Below are positions 50,307 through 60,180 of a stretch of DNA of 64,000 nt, in pieces (position 1 is the stretch's first letter; every line of letters begins with the position of its first letter). A model generated the notes under the pieces. The model searched no databases. It saw only the letters and a program-made list of their open reading frames with translations, and was not told where the DNA came from. Made by a program: the position numbers and the translations under genes. The DNA is from an uncultured Crocinitomix sp. (GTDB lineage: Bacteria > Bacteroidota > Bacteroidia > Flavobacteriales_D > Crocinitomicaceae), in NCBI GenBank assembly GCA_937136425.1, contig CAKZON010000068.1, forward strand, positions 62,001 through 126,000, given 5' to 3'.

Positions 50307-53033
50307 TTATTTATTCAAATTGTAATACTTATACTCCTCTATTTCCAATTCACCGTCTATGAACCAATATTCATCTTCTGAAACGGGTTTATAGCGCACG
50401 GCCTTTATTCTGTCACCTTCCAATAAAAACTCATCCCAATCGGCAGAGGTTATCATACTCCCCTCATTGTCTAACAAAAAGCAGCCATTATCTAAACACA
50501 CTTGCACACCAATTGGATGAGCAAAAACATTTGCAAAGTCATAAAAATCTAAGTAAGATATTGCCTTAAAATCAGCCCCTAAAATTAAATACCTTGCCGG
50601 TTTTTCTTTTTCAATATAATTTTGAGGGTCTACTATTTCCTGCTCATATCCTGTACTTACAATATAACCAAAAGGAATGCTTTCAATAAATGCATAATAA
50701 GGAGTTACTTTTTTCCACACGCCGTTTTCTAATTGACAGATATAGGATGTTTCAGTATTGAATTTTTTAAACCTTTTGACTCCATCTGGCTCTACTTCCC
50801 AAAATCCATCCAATAAAATCATGTTTGGAGTAATGTTGTCATAGAATTGAGGCTCATTGATGAATAAAAGATCATCATTAAGATAAAAGCTAGCTGTGGT
50901 ATAAGTTGAAGCATCATCATCAAACAAGTAGGAAGAATGTGTTAACGTGTCATTTCCTGAAATTAAATGAATTCGCCATTCTTCACCATCTTCTGTGTCA
51001 TTTATATCCAAGTCAATTTTGCCACTATTGCTTGCTGCAGCATATAAACCTGCACCTATTTCTAAATAGAGTGAATCTTGATCCATCCAAAAATAATAGT
51101 CGTAAGATGGGTTATAATGTACAAAATCTGCAGGTTTTGTGATTGGATGCATATTGACATCATTATTCCATTTAATCGGCTGCTGAATCTGCCACTGTCC
51201 AGATTCTAAAATAACTGCATAATATTCTCCTGTATAACGGTAAACCGCTCCATCATATCCATAATTTTCACGATAAATAGATTTTTCTGGATATTCAATA
51301 TATTCTATGGGTGATTTTTCTCCAAACAACGCCTCAATATGAGGTTTTACATCCTGAGATTTTTCATCACTTGTTAGATCTTTAAAAAGGTAGGAACCAT
51401 CTAACTGTAATAGGCTATAACTTTCCTTACTATACAAACCATAGTCTGCACGTTTAACATTTTGTAAAAGCAAACCATTTGAACGGTTTTGAATCATTTT
51501 AGAATCATCCGCAACAAACCATTGCTTTTTGCGCACATTGTAAACCCCACTTCTTTCATATCCAGGGTCAGGTTGCGGATAGGCAGACATCAACTCTCCA
51601 TCTTCATTTATATAAACAGAATCTTCGTGCGGATAAAGAACACTATGCAGAGGCATTACAAAAAGATCTTCCTGATCATTCTCAAAATTCAAGACGTAAA
51701 GTAAACTATCATTAAAAAATTGCAAACCACAACTTTTAGAATATCCTGCGGGAAAGCTATTATGTTCAATTGTTTTTTGTGGTTTATCTGGAGATTCAAA
51801 TCCAGGAGTTTTAATTAATTCGGGCCAATAATAAAAGTGCCCATCTACTAATACCTGCTCCTCTTGCCGGTTAGTAGTTGCATAAATTAACTCCTTATTT
51901 GCGCTTACAATTTTTTTAAGTTCTTTAGAATCTCCATAAGGTCCTTTGATGGTTTCCCAACTATAAAGAGATAATTTTTCTGCCGCATTTGAATCATAAG
52001 TGCATATTTTTCCGCCATTAATATCGTTTAAAACAAAATCAAAACTTGGTGGAAAAAGTATGGAGTAATCATAATCACTCTGATCAAGTTCATCAAATAA
52101 TTGAAATTGCACCAAACCTTGTTTTCCATTTTTATGGGTGATAAATTCATTGCTCTTAGCTTCTAATCCAAAATATCTATTTTCAACACTATCAACCCCA
52201 ATAAAACGCGCCAAATCAATTTCATTATTTTCTGTAATGTTTTCTTGCACCAAGTTAAATTGAGCATCCTTCAATTCATAAAAATCATACGAATGTGTAA
52301 TTCTTGTTCCAGCGTCACCTTCCATGGTCAGGATTGGAATAACAGTGTCCTGTTTTAAACATAACAAACCATCCTCATACAACTCTACCCATTCATAAAC
52401 AGGTGGAACAAGCCATTTATTTTGGGCCATATCATAAACTCCTGAAGCAGTAATTCCTGGTTCATCTATAAATACACCCTCAAATTCTAACAGCTCATTT
52501 AATCGTTCAAATAATTCCGGCTTTTTTGTGTGATTAATCAATAATAAATCATCTGGTAAGCGGTTAATCATATATCGGGCGCCAAAAGGAAGTTTAATCC
52601 ATTCATCATAGAACGGTTCTTGCTCGCCTGTCTTAAAATTCCATATCAAACCACCTATTCGCATTAAACTATCTAATGATTTATAATGCTCTTGCGAAAA
52701 TTCTGCCTGGACAATATTTGGGTTTTCACTGACTACACAGGCTGACTTTGTACCTTCATTCAAGTAAACAAAATCAATCCCCTTTTTTTTAACCTGAACC
52801 AATAAATCTTGCTCATTTAAATAGAACACTGCATCCTTGGTTGGTTTGAACAAAAATTTACTTAAGTCTTTATCAAAAACTGCGATTTTATTTTTCCGAT
52901 AAATCAATGCTCGAGAAGTATCTTGCATGACCAAAAAAGAATCACACCTTACTTTACCAAAATAGGTTTGAGCAGTTGATTGATTGGCAGAAAAACATGA
53001 AATTAAAAGGATTAAAAATTTAAGGGCTTGCAT
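50307..53033 (-). CDS. Hypothetical secreted protein, 908 aa
   Basis: Signal peptide; WG/KWG-like repeats (GVYNMAQ/RKKQWFV..). Confidence 0.6.
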   Translation of the reverse strand: MQALKFLILLISCFSANQSTAQTYFGKVRCDSFLVMQDTSRALIYRKNKIAVFDKDLSKFLFKPTKDAVFYLNEQDLLVQVKKKGIDFVYLNEGTKSACVVSENPNIVQAEFSQEHYKSLDSLMRIGGLIWNFKTGEQEPFYDEWIKLPFGARYMINRLPDDLLLINHTKKPELFERLNELLEFEGVFIDEPGITASGVYDMAQNKWLVPPVYEWVELYEDGLLCLKQDTVIPILTMEGDAGTRITHSYDFYELKDAQFNLVQENITENNEIDLARFIGVDSVENRYFGLEAKSNEFITHKNGKQGLVQFQLFDELDQSDYDYSILFPPSFDFVLNDINGGKICTYDSNAAEKLSLYSWETIKGPYGDSKELKKIVSANKELIYATTNRQEEQVLVDGHFYYWPELIKTPGFESPDKPQKTIEHNSFPAGYSKSCGLQFFNDSLLYVLNFENDQEDLFVMPLHSVLYPHEDSVYINEDGELMSAYPQPDPGYERSGVYNVRKKQWFVADDSKMIQNRSNGLLLQNVKRADYGLYSKESYSLLQLDGSYLFKDLTSDEKSQDVKPHIEALFGEKSPIEYIEYPEKSIYRENYGYDGAVYRYTGEYYAVILESGQWQIQQPIKWNNDVNMHPITKPADFVHYNPSYDYYFWMDQDSLYLEIGAGLYAAASNSGKIDLDINDTEDGEEWRIHLISGNDTLTHSSYLFDDDASTYTTASFYLNDDLLFINEPQFYDNITPNMILLDGFWEVEPDGVKRFKKFNTETSYICQLENGVWKKVTPYYAFIESIPFGYIVSTGYEQEIVDPQNYIEKEKPARYLILGADFKAISYLDFYDFANVFAHPIGVQVCLDNGCFLLDNEGSMITSADWDEFLLEGDRIKAVRYKPVSEDEYWFIDGELEIEEYKYYNLNK

Positions 53034-53075
53034 GTTATCGGTTCTTTATTGTAAAATACAAAATTCAAAGAAACG

Positions 53076-53726
53076 TTACGCTTTTAGCTCGGTTAAAATT
53101 GCTTTTGAAACTTCTGCGTGTTGATCTAAAAGCATAAGATGTGTCCCTTTTTCAATGATCACATTATAACTTGCTTTTTTCTGTTTTGGCAAAATCATAT
53201 CACTTGTGCCATGTATTCTATGTAAGTATTCAGGTTTACTTTTGTTTTCCCAGGTTAATACAGCGTTTAATGCCCAATACAAAAAATCTTTCTCCAAATT
53301 CACAAATACCTGATTCAAAATTTCACGATCATCCTTTTGCTTTACTCCAAAAATCCATTGCGTAAATCGGTTTCCTTTTGAGAAAAAATAAATGGGCAAT
53401 ATTTTTTGCAGCCTTAACCAACCTGCTAGCTTAAAATAAAATGGTAACTCAGCATATTCCGTAATTGATGATAAAGAGATTACCTTTTGAGTTGGAATAA
53501 GTTGACCTACTTCAACGGCCAGCATTCCGCCCAAAGACAAACCTAAAACAATAGGGTTTTCTTCTTTAATTTGTGGTAATAAGCGCCTTGCATATTCTTT
53601 TAAGCTCTCTCCTTTAATCGTTTCAATCCATTTTACATGAACCAAAGAATAACCTGGCAAGTCTAACTTGCAAAAAACAGTATGATCAGCACCAAGGCCG
53701 CTAATTACGTATACATTTTGGCTCAT
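53076..53726 (-). CDS. Alpha/beta hydrolase
   Basis: LGLSLGGMLAVEVGQ nucleophile elbow; terminal KGTHLMLLDQH. Confidence 0.85.
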   Translation of the reverse strand: MSQNVYVISGLGADHTVFCKLDLPGYSLVHVKWIETIKGESLKEYARRLLPQIKEENPIVLGLSLGGMLAVEVGQLIPTQKVISLSSITEYAELPFYFKLAGWLRLQKILPIYFFSKGNRFTQWIFGVKQKDDREILNQVFVNLEKDFLYWALNAVLTWENKSKPEYLHRIHGTSDMILPKQKKASYNVIIEKGTHLMLLDQHAEVSKAILTELKA

Positions 53727-53788
53727 TCAAACACAAATTTACGCAATTACAAATAATACTTCTGCTAAACATTTCGTATACTTAAACT

Positions 53789-54424
53789 GTGAAGTTTATT
53801 CTTATAACCACCATTAGCCTTTTACTATCTATTCAGCTGTATTCCCAGTCTTTAAATTTAGATACTATACAGTTTGATAAACTCATAGAGTCAGAAAAGG
53901 AGATTCGTAATATTGGTTTCATTAATCTATATCATTATAATGGTGAACTATATACTGGCGTTGCTGTAGAAAAAAGACTTACAAATAACACTTTCTATCA
54001 ATTTAAAAAAGGAAGAAAACATGGAGGGACAATTACTTATAGTAAAACCAAACGAAAAAAACTGGAATGGGAATATCATAAGGGAATGTTACGCGCTAAA
54101 CGCGAATGGTATATGGATGGATCGCTTAAATTAGAGGTTTTATTCAACCGAAAAAGCCGCGTAAAAAAAGAAACATTTTGGTATAGAAATGGCGAAGTAA
54201 AAGAAAGAATACTACATAACAGTCATTCCGAAAACAGAAAAGTTAAGCGTTATTCAAAAAAAGGAAAAACAACTGAAAAAGGACGAGAAACTTCTCTAGA
54301 ATCTGGAAAAAAAGTTGAAACAAAAAAAGTTGGTAAATGGCTATACTTCGATCGTAAAGGCAAACGAAAAAAAATTGAGATTTACGACCAAGAAGGCCAC
54401 TTAATCTCTTCAGAAAAAGTTTAA
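53789..54424 (+). CDS. Hypothetical protein with MORN/YwqK-like repeats
   Basis: YNGELYTGVAVEKR..., WYMDGSLKLEVLF, FWYRNGEVKE. Confidence 0.65.
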   Translation: MKFILITTISLLLSIQLYSQSLNLDTIQFDKLIESEKEIRNIGFINLYHYNGELYTGVAVEKRLTNNTFYQFKKGRKHGGTITYSKTKRKKLEWEYHKGMLRAKREWYMDGSLKLEVLFNRKSRVKKETFWYRNGEVKERILHNSHSENRKVKRYSKKGKTTEKGRETSLESGKKVETKKVGKWLYFDRKGKRKKIEIYDQEGHLISSEKV

Positions 54425-54557
54425 GCAATTCAACCAAATAGAGACTAAAACGAATAAACTCTACCCCCCTACAATTAATTGATTGTTGATTACAAAAAAT
54501 AAGCTGTGAAAAACTTTAGCACAACTTTTGATTTATACCCTATAGAAGGAATTAACT

Positions 54558-56270
54558 TTGTTAGTTATGCATTATCGTTTATTGGTTATATTATTAGTAC
54601 TCTTTTCAGGAGTTGGATTGGCACAAGTGGACACAATTAAAGTTGGTCTGGACACTTATCTTATTTTAGAAGATGGCAAGCAACTCAATATTGATTCTTT
54701 ATTAAAAGAGGATCCAAGAATAGCCTTAACTTATGATTTTTACAAAAAAAGGTATGTAGAAACAGACCTGATGTACAAAATCACCGATAATAAAGGAAAT
54801 GGATTTGACAGTTTGTATGGAACAAGAAATATGCGCCCAATTTTGCACGGCGTTGCATATAGAGGTGGAGCAAACAACTATTATCATAAAACAGATAAAC
54901 GTAATAATCATAACCCTATTCCCCTAGATGGAATGCATGGTTTATGTCAAGAGGGGTTTTCTAAAGGAATTTATTTATACCGCGAAAACTTTGAAGAATC
55001 ACCTATAGGAGATACTTGTAATTGCATTGATTCAACATTGAACAAGCTTGAATATGAACAGCGAGATTATTACGATTCTTTACATGTTTATGACATGCTA
55101 AAATCAACCTATGAATCAGCAACTATGGCTGATGTTGGCCCGGTTTATTTACACTGCTGGAATGGCTGGCATGCATCAGGATTTATTGGTGCTGTAATTT
55201 TAAAACAGTTTTGCGATTATTCAGATTGGGATGCAGTTAATTATTGGGATTTAGGAACTGATGGTGCCAATACAAGTCCGCGCTACCAAACACAACGTGA
55301 ACGCATTAAAAATTTTAAATCATATCCTGAATTTGAAATTTCTGATTCTTTAAAAGGTTGCTTATGCCCTCCTCTTCCGGAAAATATTGACAGTACACAA
55401 TTGCACATTGAAATGGAACATTTAGTTGTTGTTCCAGAAGCGATTCCTGCTGGATTTCAAATAGTGTTGTACAATGTAAAATTTGGGTCAGGAAAAACTA
55501 CTTTTTCTAACATTTCAAAAAATCCGGACATAGTTTATTTGAAAACTGCATTAGACAATGACCCGAATTTAGTAATTGAGGTTGGTGGATACACTGACAA
55601 TTCTGGTAGCCATGCAAAAAATGTAACGATCTCTAGACAACGAGCGAAATTTGTTTACGATCATTTAATTGAGTCTGGTTATTCACCAGATCGCATTACT
55701 TATCAAGGATATGGACCAGCTAAACCAATTTACAGCAATCGTTATAAATCAACCCGAGAAGGAAACCGCCGAATTGAAATTAAAATCATTAATAAGACTA
55801 CCCACAGCTCCGACAAATTGGTAGATGAAAAAGGCTATGATAAGGATGTAAAAACAGAAGAGGAATTAAAGACTTCTTATCTGTCCTACTTTTTTAATCA
55901 CCAAGATGAAACTGGATTAGGAAGCACTTTTATTATCGATTCTTTAGCATTTGCATCTAGTAGTTTTGAGCTACCTACAAGCGGTTATGGGTTTGAGAAT
56001 TTAAACCAATTAGTGCAGTATTTAAAAGACAAAAAAGGACTAAAGGTTAACATCAATGGTTATACTGATTCTTCAGGAATTGAGGAAAAGAACCAGGCTT
56101 TATCTGAAAGTCGCGCTAAAGCGGTGTATGACTATTTAATTGCACAAGGCATTGGTGCGGAAAGGCTAATATACAAGGGCTATGGATCTGCCAAACCAAT
56201 CGCTCCAAACCGTTACATGTGGGGACGCGATATCAACCGAAGAATTGAGGTTGAATTTATGCGTGACTAA
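54558..56270 (+). CDS. Phosphatase-like domain fused to two OmpA-C domains
   Basis: PVYLHCWNGWHASG P-loop-like motif; two OmpA blocks (GGYTDNSGSHAKNVTISRQRAKFVYDHL; NGYTDSSGIEEKNQALSESRAKAVYDYL). Confidence 0.82.
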   Translation: MLVMHYRLLVILLVLFSGVGLAQVDTIKVGLDTYLILEDGKQLNIDSLLKEDPRIALTYDFYKKRYVETDLMYKITDNKGNGFDSLYGTRNMRPILHGVAYRGGANNYYHKTDKRNNHNPIPLDGMHGLCQEGFSKGIYLYRENFEESPIGDTCNCIDSTLNKLEYEQRDYYDSLHVYDMLKSTYESATMADVGPVYLHCWNGWHASGFIGAVILKQFCDYSDWDAVNYWDLGTDGANTSPRYQTQRERIKNFKSYPEFEISDSLKGCLCPPLPENIDSTQLHIEMEHLVVVPEAIPAGFQIVLYNVKFGSGKTTFSNISKNPDIVYLKTALDNDPNLVIEVGGYTDNSGSHAKNVTISRQRAKFVYDHLIESGYSPDRITYQGYGPAKPIYSNRYKSTREGNRRIEIKIINKTTHSSDKLVDEKGYDKDVKTEEELKTSYLSYFFNHQDETGLGSTFIIDSLAFASSSFELPTSGYGFENLNQLVQYLKDKKGLKVNINGYTDSSGIEEKNQALSESRAKAVYDYLIAQGIGAERLIYKGYGSAKPIAPNRYMWGRDINRRIEVEFMRD

Positions 56271-56336
56271 CATCTGTTACAGTTAAATTCTGTAACGAAA
56301 ACTTGCGACATCTGTTATGTTTATAAATGTCGCCTT

Positions 56337-57089
56337 ATGAAACGTATCTTATTAATCGCTTTAATTAGCTTGGGTATTCAGCCCGCAATTTCTCAATCTG
56401 TATTGTTTGAATGCGGACAAAATTCTGGTCAAAATTTCAACGGATGGCACATGAGTCCTTACACTGTTTTTGACGCTATTGAATTTGATGAGCAAAGTGT
56501 TATGTTTTTTGCAGAGCACGGAGGAAACTTACCTGTTACATTAACTAGAAAGGTTGAAGAATTGATGAGTTACGAATCATTAAGTATCCTCTTTAATTTT
56601 GATGTCATTAACAATTGCATTATTGAAAATGTAATGTACTATACTTCCATAGATGGAAAGACATGGAACCCCATAAACACAAGTAAAAACAACAGCTCAA
56701 TAACGATTACAAACAGTGATTTTAATATTGCCTATGTTCGCGCTACAGCCAATGTTCAATTTTTTGACAATGGAAAAATTGCCTGCAACTATGTAAAAAT
56801 TGAAGGCGATTACAATAAAGATGAAACAAGTTTAGCACTGGAAGAAATAACCGAAGATCCTATGGATAAGCAATTCTTTATTTTCAGTCATAACCATAAT
56901 TTAAACATTGAAACCGCCGTGGAAGGATTATACGAAGTACTTATTACCTCAATAACAGGACAAATTGTTTATAGAGAACAACTGGAAGGAAGCCAGCGCA
57001 TTGAATTGCCAAGTGACATGAACGGCGTATTTATTGTTTCCGTAATTCAGCAAAACGCATTTCAAGCATCAAAGAAAGTAGCATTATAA
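56337..57089 (+). CDS. Hypothetical secreted protein with T9SS-like C-terminus
   Basis: Signal peptide; ...GLYEVLITSITGQIVYREQL...VFIVSVIQQ. Confidence 0.6.
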   Translation: MKRILLIALISLGIQPAISQSVLFECGQNSGQNFNGWHMSPYTVFDAIEFDEQSVMFFAEHGGNLPVTLTRKVEELMSYESLSILFNFDVINNCIIENVMYYTSIDGKTWNPINTSKNNSSITITNSDFNIAYVRATANVQFFDNGKIACNYVKIEGDYNKDETSLALEEITEDPMDKQFFIFSHNHNLNIETAVEGLYEVLITSITGQIVYREQLEGSQRIELPSDMNGVFIVSVIQQNAFQASKKVAL

Positions 57090-57100
57090 TGCCTTAAAAA

Positions 57101-57134
57101 GTAAAAGGGAAACGCTATTTCGTTTCCCTTTTAC
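57101..57134. terminator. Bidirectional terminator between convergent genes
   Basis: GTAAAAGGGAAACG-CTATTT-CGTTTCCCTTTTAC. Confidence 0.8.
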
Positions 57135-57148
57135 AAATTTTACATTAT

Positions 57149-58900
57149 TTAACCAAACATTGTCAAAAAGCTATCTTTTTGCAATTTATCTAACGACAAA
57201 TCAAAGTCTGCTTTCTTTGGATTTGCTTCAATTTCGGCACCTAATTCGGTGATCAACATTTTAAACGAAAATGGATTACTCCATTGTTGATATAACGCTT
57301 TTGTGGCTATATTCGAAACTTCAGAATTTCCAGAAACACGACTAGCGCCGGCACCAAAATTCAAAAGAACAAAACACTGTCGATCCTTCTCAGGTATTAA
57401 CATACCTAAAATTGATTGTCGTTGAACTGATTTACACTTCGTTTCAAGAAACAAATTATTCGGATTCATCATATACTTATAGTCTACATTTCCTCCTTTA
57501 CCTACAATTATTTTATAATCACAATTTGCTTCACCTGAATACACATTATTTTTAACCAAAGTTGGTTCTTTTAAACCATGTTTGGCGTACAAATATTCAA
57601 CTGCGCCATTTGGAGCATCTGTTATATCTCCAGAATACATTAACTCACCATTACCTTGTTTATATTTAGCGTTCCATCCAATTTTACCACCAATATTTAA
57701 ACCCGACAAATCTAAATCATGCGCTCTCCATCTGTTTTCCCAGTAAACACCAACAGCTAAAGATTTACCATAAAACTTAGTTCCTGTTGGGATATTACCA
57801 ACAAACATTTTTTCAGAAGTTGGCATGGCAAACTCAACGTCGTACGGCAAAAAAAACTTCTTTCCTGTTAAGTCAAATCTCTTTTTACAGTAATCAATAA
57901 GAAAACTATAGTTTGGCCATACAACACCTGACACTTGGCTTGTTTTAACGAATGATTTACCATTTCTAATTCGATAAGCAAATGCATATTGACCTTTCAT
58001 TCTTGCATAGCACGCAGAGATTGCTTTAAACAAAGCAAACGGTGTCGCATTATCTAACCAGTGGATGTCCTTATCTGTCAATTCAATAGTAGTCGCATTA
58101 TTCAAAGGGTTCTCAACCAAAGGTTTATGGTGTATTTTCGATAATTTAGAAATTTTATTAATCGTTTTTGGACATCTCCCTTTATAAGCTAAAAACAAGG
58201 GTTTGAAACGGTTAAATATTTCGGCCATTTTCTCTAGACCAAACTTTTCAAATTGTGCTGCAGGATTAAAGTTTGATTTTTTAATTCCTTCAATAACCTC
58301 TTCACTTTTAATTAAAAGCGAATCATCAATTGTACGGTAAATGATATATCTAAAAAATGCTAGATTATCTGTTGGTAAGACTCCATACATGTCCGCAATT
58401 TTAACAATTGCTTCTTTATTTTTAATGTTTTCGTTTCCTGTAAATTGGTACGAAAGCTCATCCACTAAAACAGATAATAAATCATTTATAGTTTCTTCTT
58501 TCAAAGCCAAACCAGACTGTAAAAGATTCAAACATTTCGCAATCATTTCCTCTTTAGAGTAAGCCTTTACAATTTTAAATTGCAATTTAGCATTGGGTAC
58601 ATCAAGCACTTCATTTGGAATGTAAATTTCATCTTGAAATTGACTGCCGTAAGTGGATACATAATGTCTGATTTGCTCTAGATACAACTCTTCTCTTGAT
58701 GATTTTAGGATTTTTTTCCAAGACTTATGAAACGTTTTGTTTAATCCGTAACCATCTAAATTCTCATTTTTGAAGAATCGAGCAATGTCCTTTTTTGCCC
58801 AAACCGCGCCAGCTTCAATAATATAACCTAAGTCAGAAATAAATAATTCCTGATTGCTTTCTTTCTGAAGCACGGCATTAAATAATTTTAAAGTTTTCAT
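57149..58900 (-). CDS. Large uncharacterised protein with TerD-like C-terminal region
   Basis: AVGVYWENRWRAHDLDLSGLNIGGKIGWNAKYKQGNGELMYSGDITDAPNGAVEYLYA resembles TerD-type [DLDxS...GxV.xSGD] cores; N-terminal alpha-helical region. Confidence 0.6.
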   Translation of the reverse strand: MKTLKLFNAVLQKESNQELFISDLGYIIEAGAVWAKKDIARFFKNENLDGYGLNKTFHKSWKKILKSSREELYLEQIRHYVSTYGSQFQDEIYIPNEVLDVPNAKLQFKIVKAYSKEEMIAKCLNLLQSGLALKEETINDLLSVLVDELSYQFTGNENIKNKEAIVKIADMYGVLPTDNLAFFRYIIYRTIDDSLLIKSEEVIEGIKKSNFNPAAQFEKFGLEKMAEIFNRFKPLFLAYKGRCPKTINKISKLSKIHHKPLVENPLNNATTIELTDKDIHWLDNATPFALFKAISACYARMKGQYAFAYRIRNGKSFVKTSQVSGVVWPNYSFLIDYCKKRFDLTGKKFFLPYDVEFAMPTSEKMFVGNIPTGTKFYGKSLAVGVYWENRWRAHDLDLSGLNIGGKIGWNAKYKQGNGELMYSGDITDAPNGAVEYLYAKHGLKEPTLVKNNVYSGEANCDYKIIVGKGGNVDYKYMMNPNNLFLETKCKSVQRQSILGMLIPEKDRQCFVLLNFGAGASRVSGNSEVSNIATKALYQQWSNPFSFKMLITELGAEIEANPKKADFDLSLDKLQKDSFLTMFG

Positions 58901-58938
58901 TTTTATTATAAAATAAGTGAGGAGTAAATTTTAGGGAA

Positions 58939-59025
58939 ATATAGGAACTCCTTTTACCTATTGTTGTCTTTAAAAATGCAGCGAGAAGTATATTTTTCCA
59001 AAAAGATATAGGAACTTCTTTTGCC
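58939..59025 (-). repeat. Two 20-nt direct repeats (18/20 identical) in the 5' UTR of the TerD-like gene
   Basis: atataggaactccttttacc (58939-58958) and atataggaacttcttttgcc (59006-59025), plus-strand reading. Confidence 0.8.
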
Positions 59026-59043
59026 AAATCCTTAATGACATAA

Positions 59044-59080
59044 CAAAAGTAAATTGCCTGTGCGCAACCATTCTGCGCAG
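59044..59080 (-). promoter_or_regulatory. Shared operator/promoter copy 3 (TerD-like gene): CTGCGCA-N7-TGCGCAC-N8-TACTTTTG
   Basis: Minus strand: arms 59080-59074 and 59066-59060, -7 box 59051-59044. Confidence 0.78.
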
Positions 59081-59153
59081 TAACTATTTTTTATAATTAA
59101 CTTGAAAAAAACACGTTAAACCACGTGCTTTTCTCAAATAAATAGCCACAAAA

Positions 59154-59179
59154 AAAGGTGTTCAACAATGAACACCTTT
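59154..59179. terminator. Terminator downstream of M48 peptidase
   Basis: AAAGGTGTTCA-ACAA-TGAACACCTTT. Confidence 0.8.
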
Positions 59180-59202
59180 CTAATTATAAAAGATTTACCT
59201 TC

Positions 59203-60009
59203 TTAGAATAACTTCTGAAATTCTTTATAAGACATTACGCCGTTATCGGAACCTGAGCAGCCTTTTTCTTCTGCCCATGTATGATAGTTTTCAATTCTAT
59301 TTTCTGGACTTGGGTGCGTGCTAATGAACTCAGGTGTTCTACTTCCACCTTGTGCTTCAATTTTCTCGAAAAATCCAGCGCCACCGTCTGCAGGCCATTT
59401 TGTTCCGCATAAGTAATGAACTGAAATCTCATCCGCTTCAGTTTCATGCGAGCGGCTAAATTTAAGACCAATTAATCCTGTAGTAATTTGCTTTAACGCC
59501 TCTCTCTCACCTAAAACAGCACTCAATAGAAGTTGTATTCCGTAAGTTTTTGTCATTTGTCGAGTTGAGTGTCTCAAATCAGCGTGTCCCATTTCATGCC
59601 CCATAACTCCAGCAAGTTCTGCTTCATTTTCTAAATACTTAATAATTCCAGTATAGAAATAAATATATCCACCTGGCGTACAAAATGCATTTAGTGTAGT
59701 ATCATTATCAATGATTCTAACCTGCCATTTAAAGTCATCTTTATGTTCAACTTTACCTGTCGCTAAAATTGCATCTCTAATTCCATAAATATATCTGTAA
59801 GCAGCCACGTTAGAAGCTGAATCTAAAATATTAAACTGCGCTTTATCCGCTTCAATTTCAGCAGCAACCTGTGCACCCAATTCAATGTCTTGCTCTACCG
59901 TGAACAAATTAACTCCTTTTTTAGGGCCATCATCTCCATCTTTACCCAAACCACAAGCAGTTAATGCTAAAGCTGCTCCGGCAATCATTATTATATTTTT
60001 AATTCTCAT
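59203..60009 (-). CDS. M48 family metallopeptidase lipoprotein
   Basis: Lipobox LTACG; HEMGHADLRH zinc motif; SRSHETEADEISVHYL. Confidence 0.94.
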   Translation of the reverse strand: MRIKNIIMIAGAALALTACGLGKDGDDGPKKGVNLFTVEQDIELGAQVAAEIEADKAQFNILDSASNVAAYRYIYGIRDAILATGKVEHKDDFKWQVRIIDNDTTLNAFCTPGGYIYFYTGIIKYLENEAELAGVMGHEMGHADLRHSTRQMTKTYGIQLLLSAVLGEREALKQITTGLIGLKFSRSHETEADEISVHYLCGTKWPADGGAGFFEKIEAQGGSRTPEFISTHPSPENRIENYHTWAEEKGCSGSDNGVMSYKEFQKLF

Positions 60010-60180
60010 TTGATAAAATTTTATAAGCGTTCATCAATGCCTTAGGCAAAGATGGATACAAATTTAATATGATTATGTATTTTCAAAAATAATGCCGCAA
60101 TTAAAATGTAATAAATCTTTGAGTTACATTATTTAAGGGTTAATTGGTTACGATCTATAAAGATATCGCATATCTTATAA

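Noticed and set aside
59044-59080. Sigma-54 promoter at the TROVE/TerD-like genes (rpoN is in the window and rtc operons often use it)
   Set aside because: No TGGCAY-N5-TTGC -24/-12 motif at these sites; they look like Bacteroidetes primary-sigma-type -7 boxes
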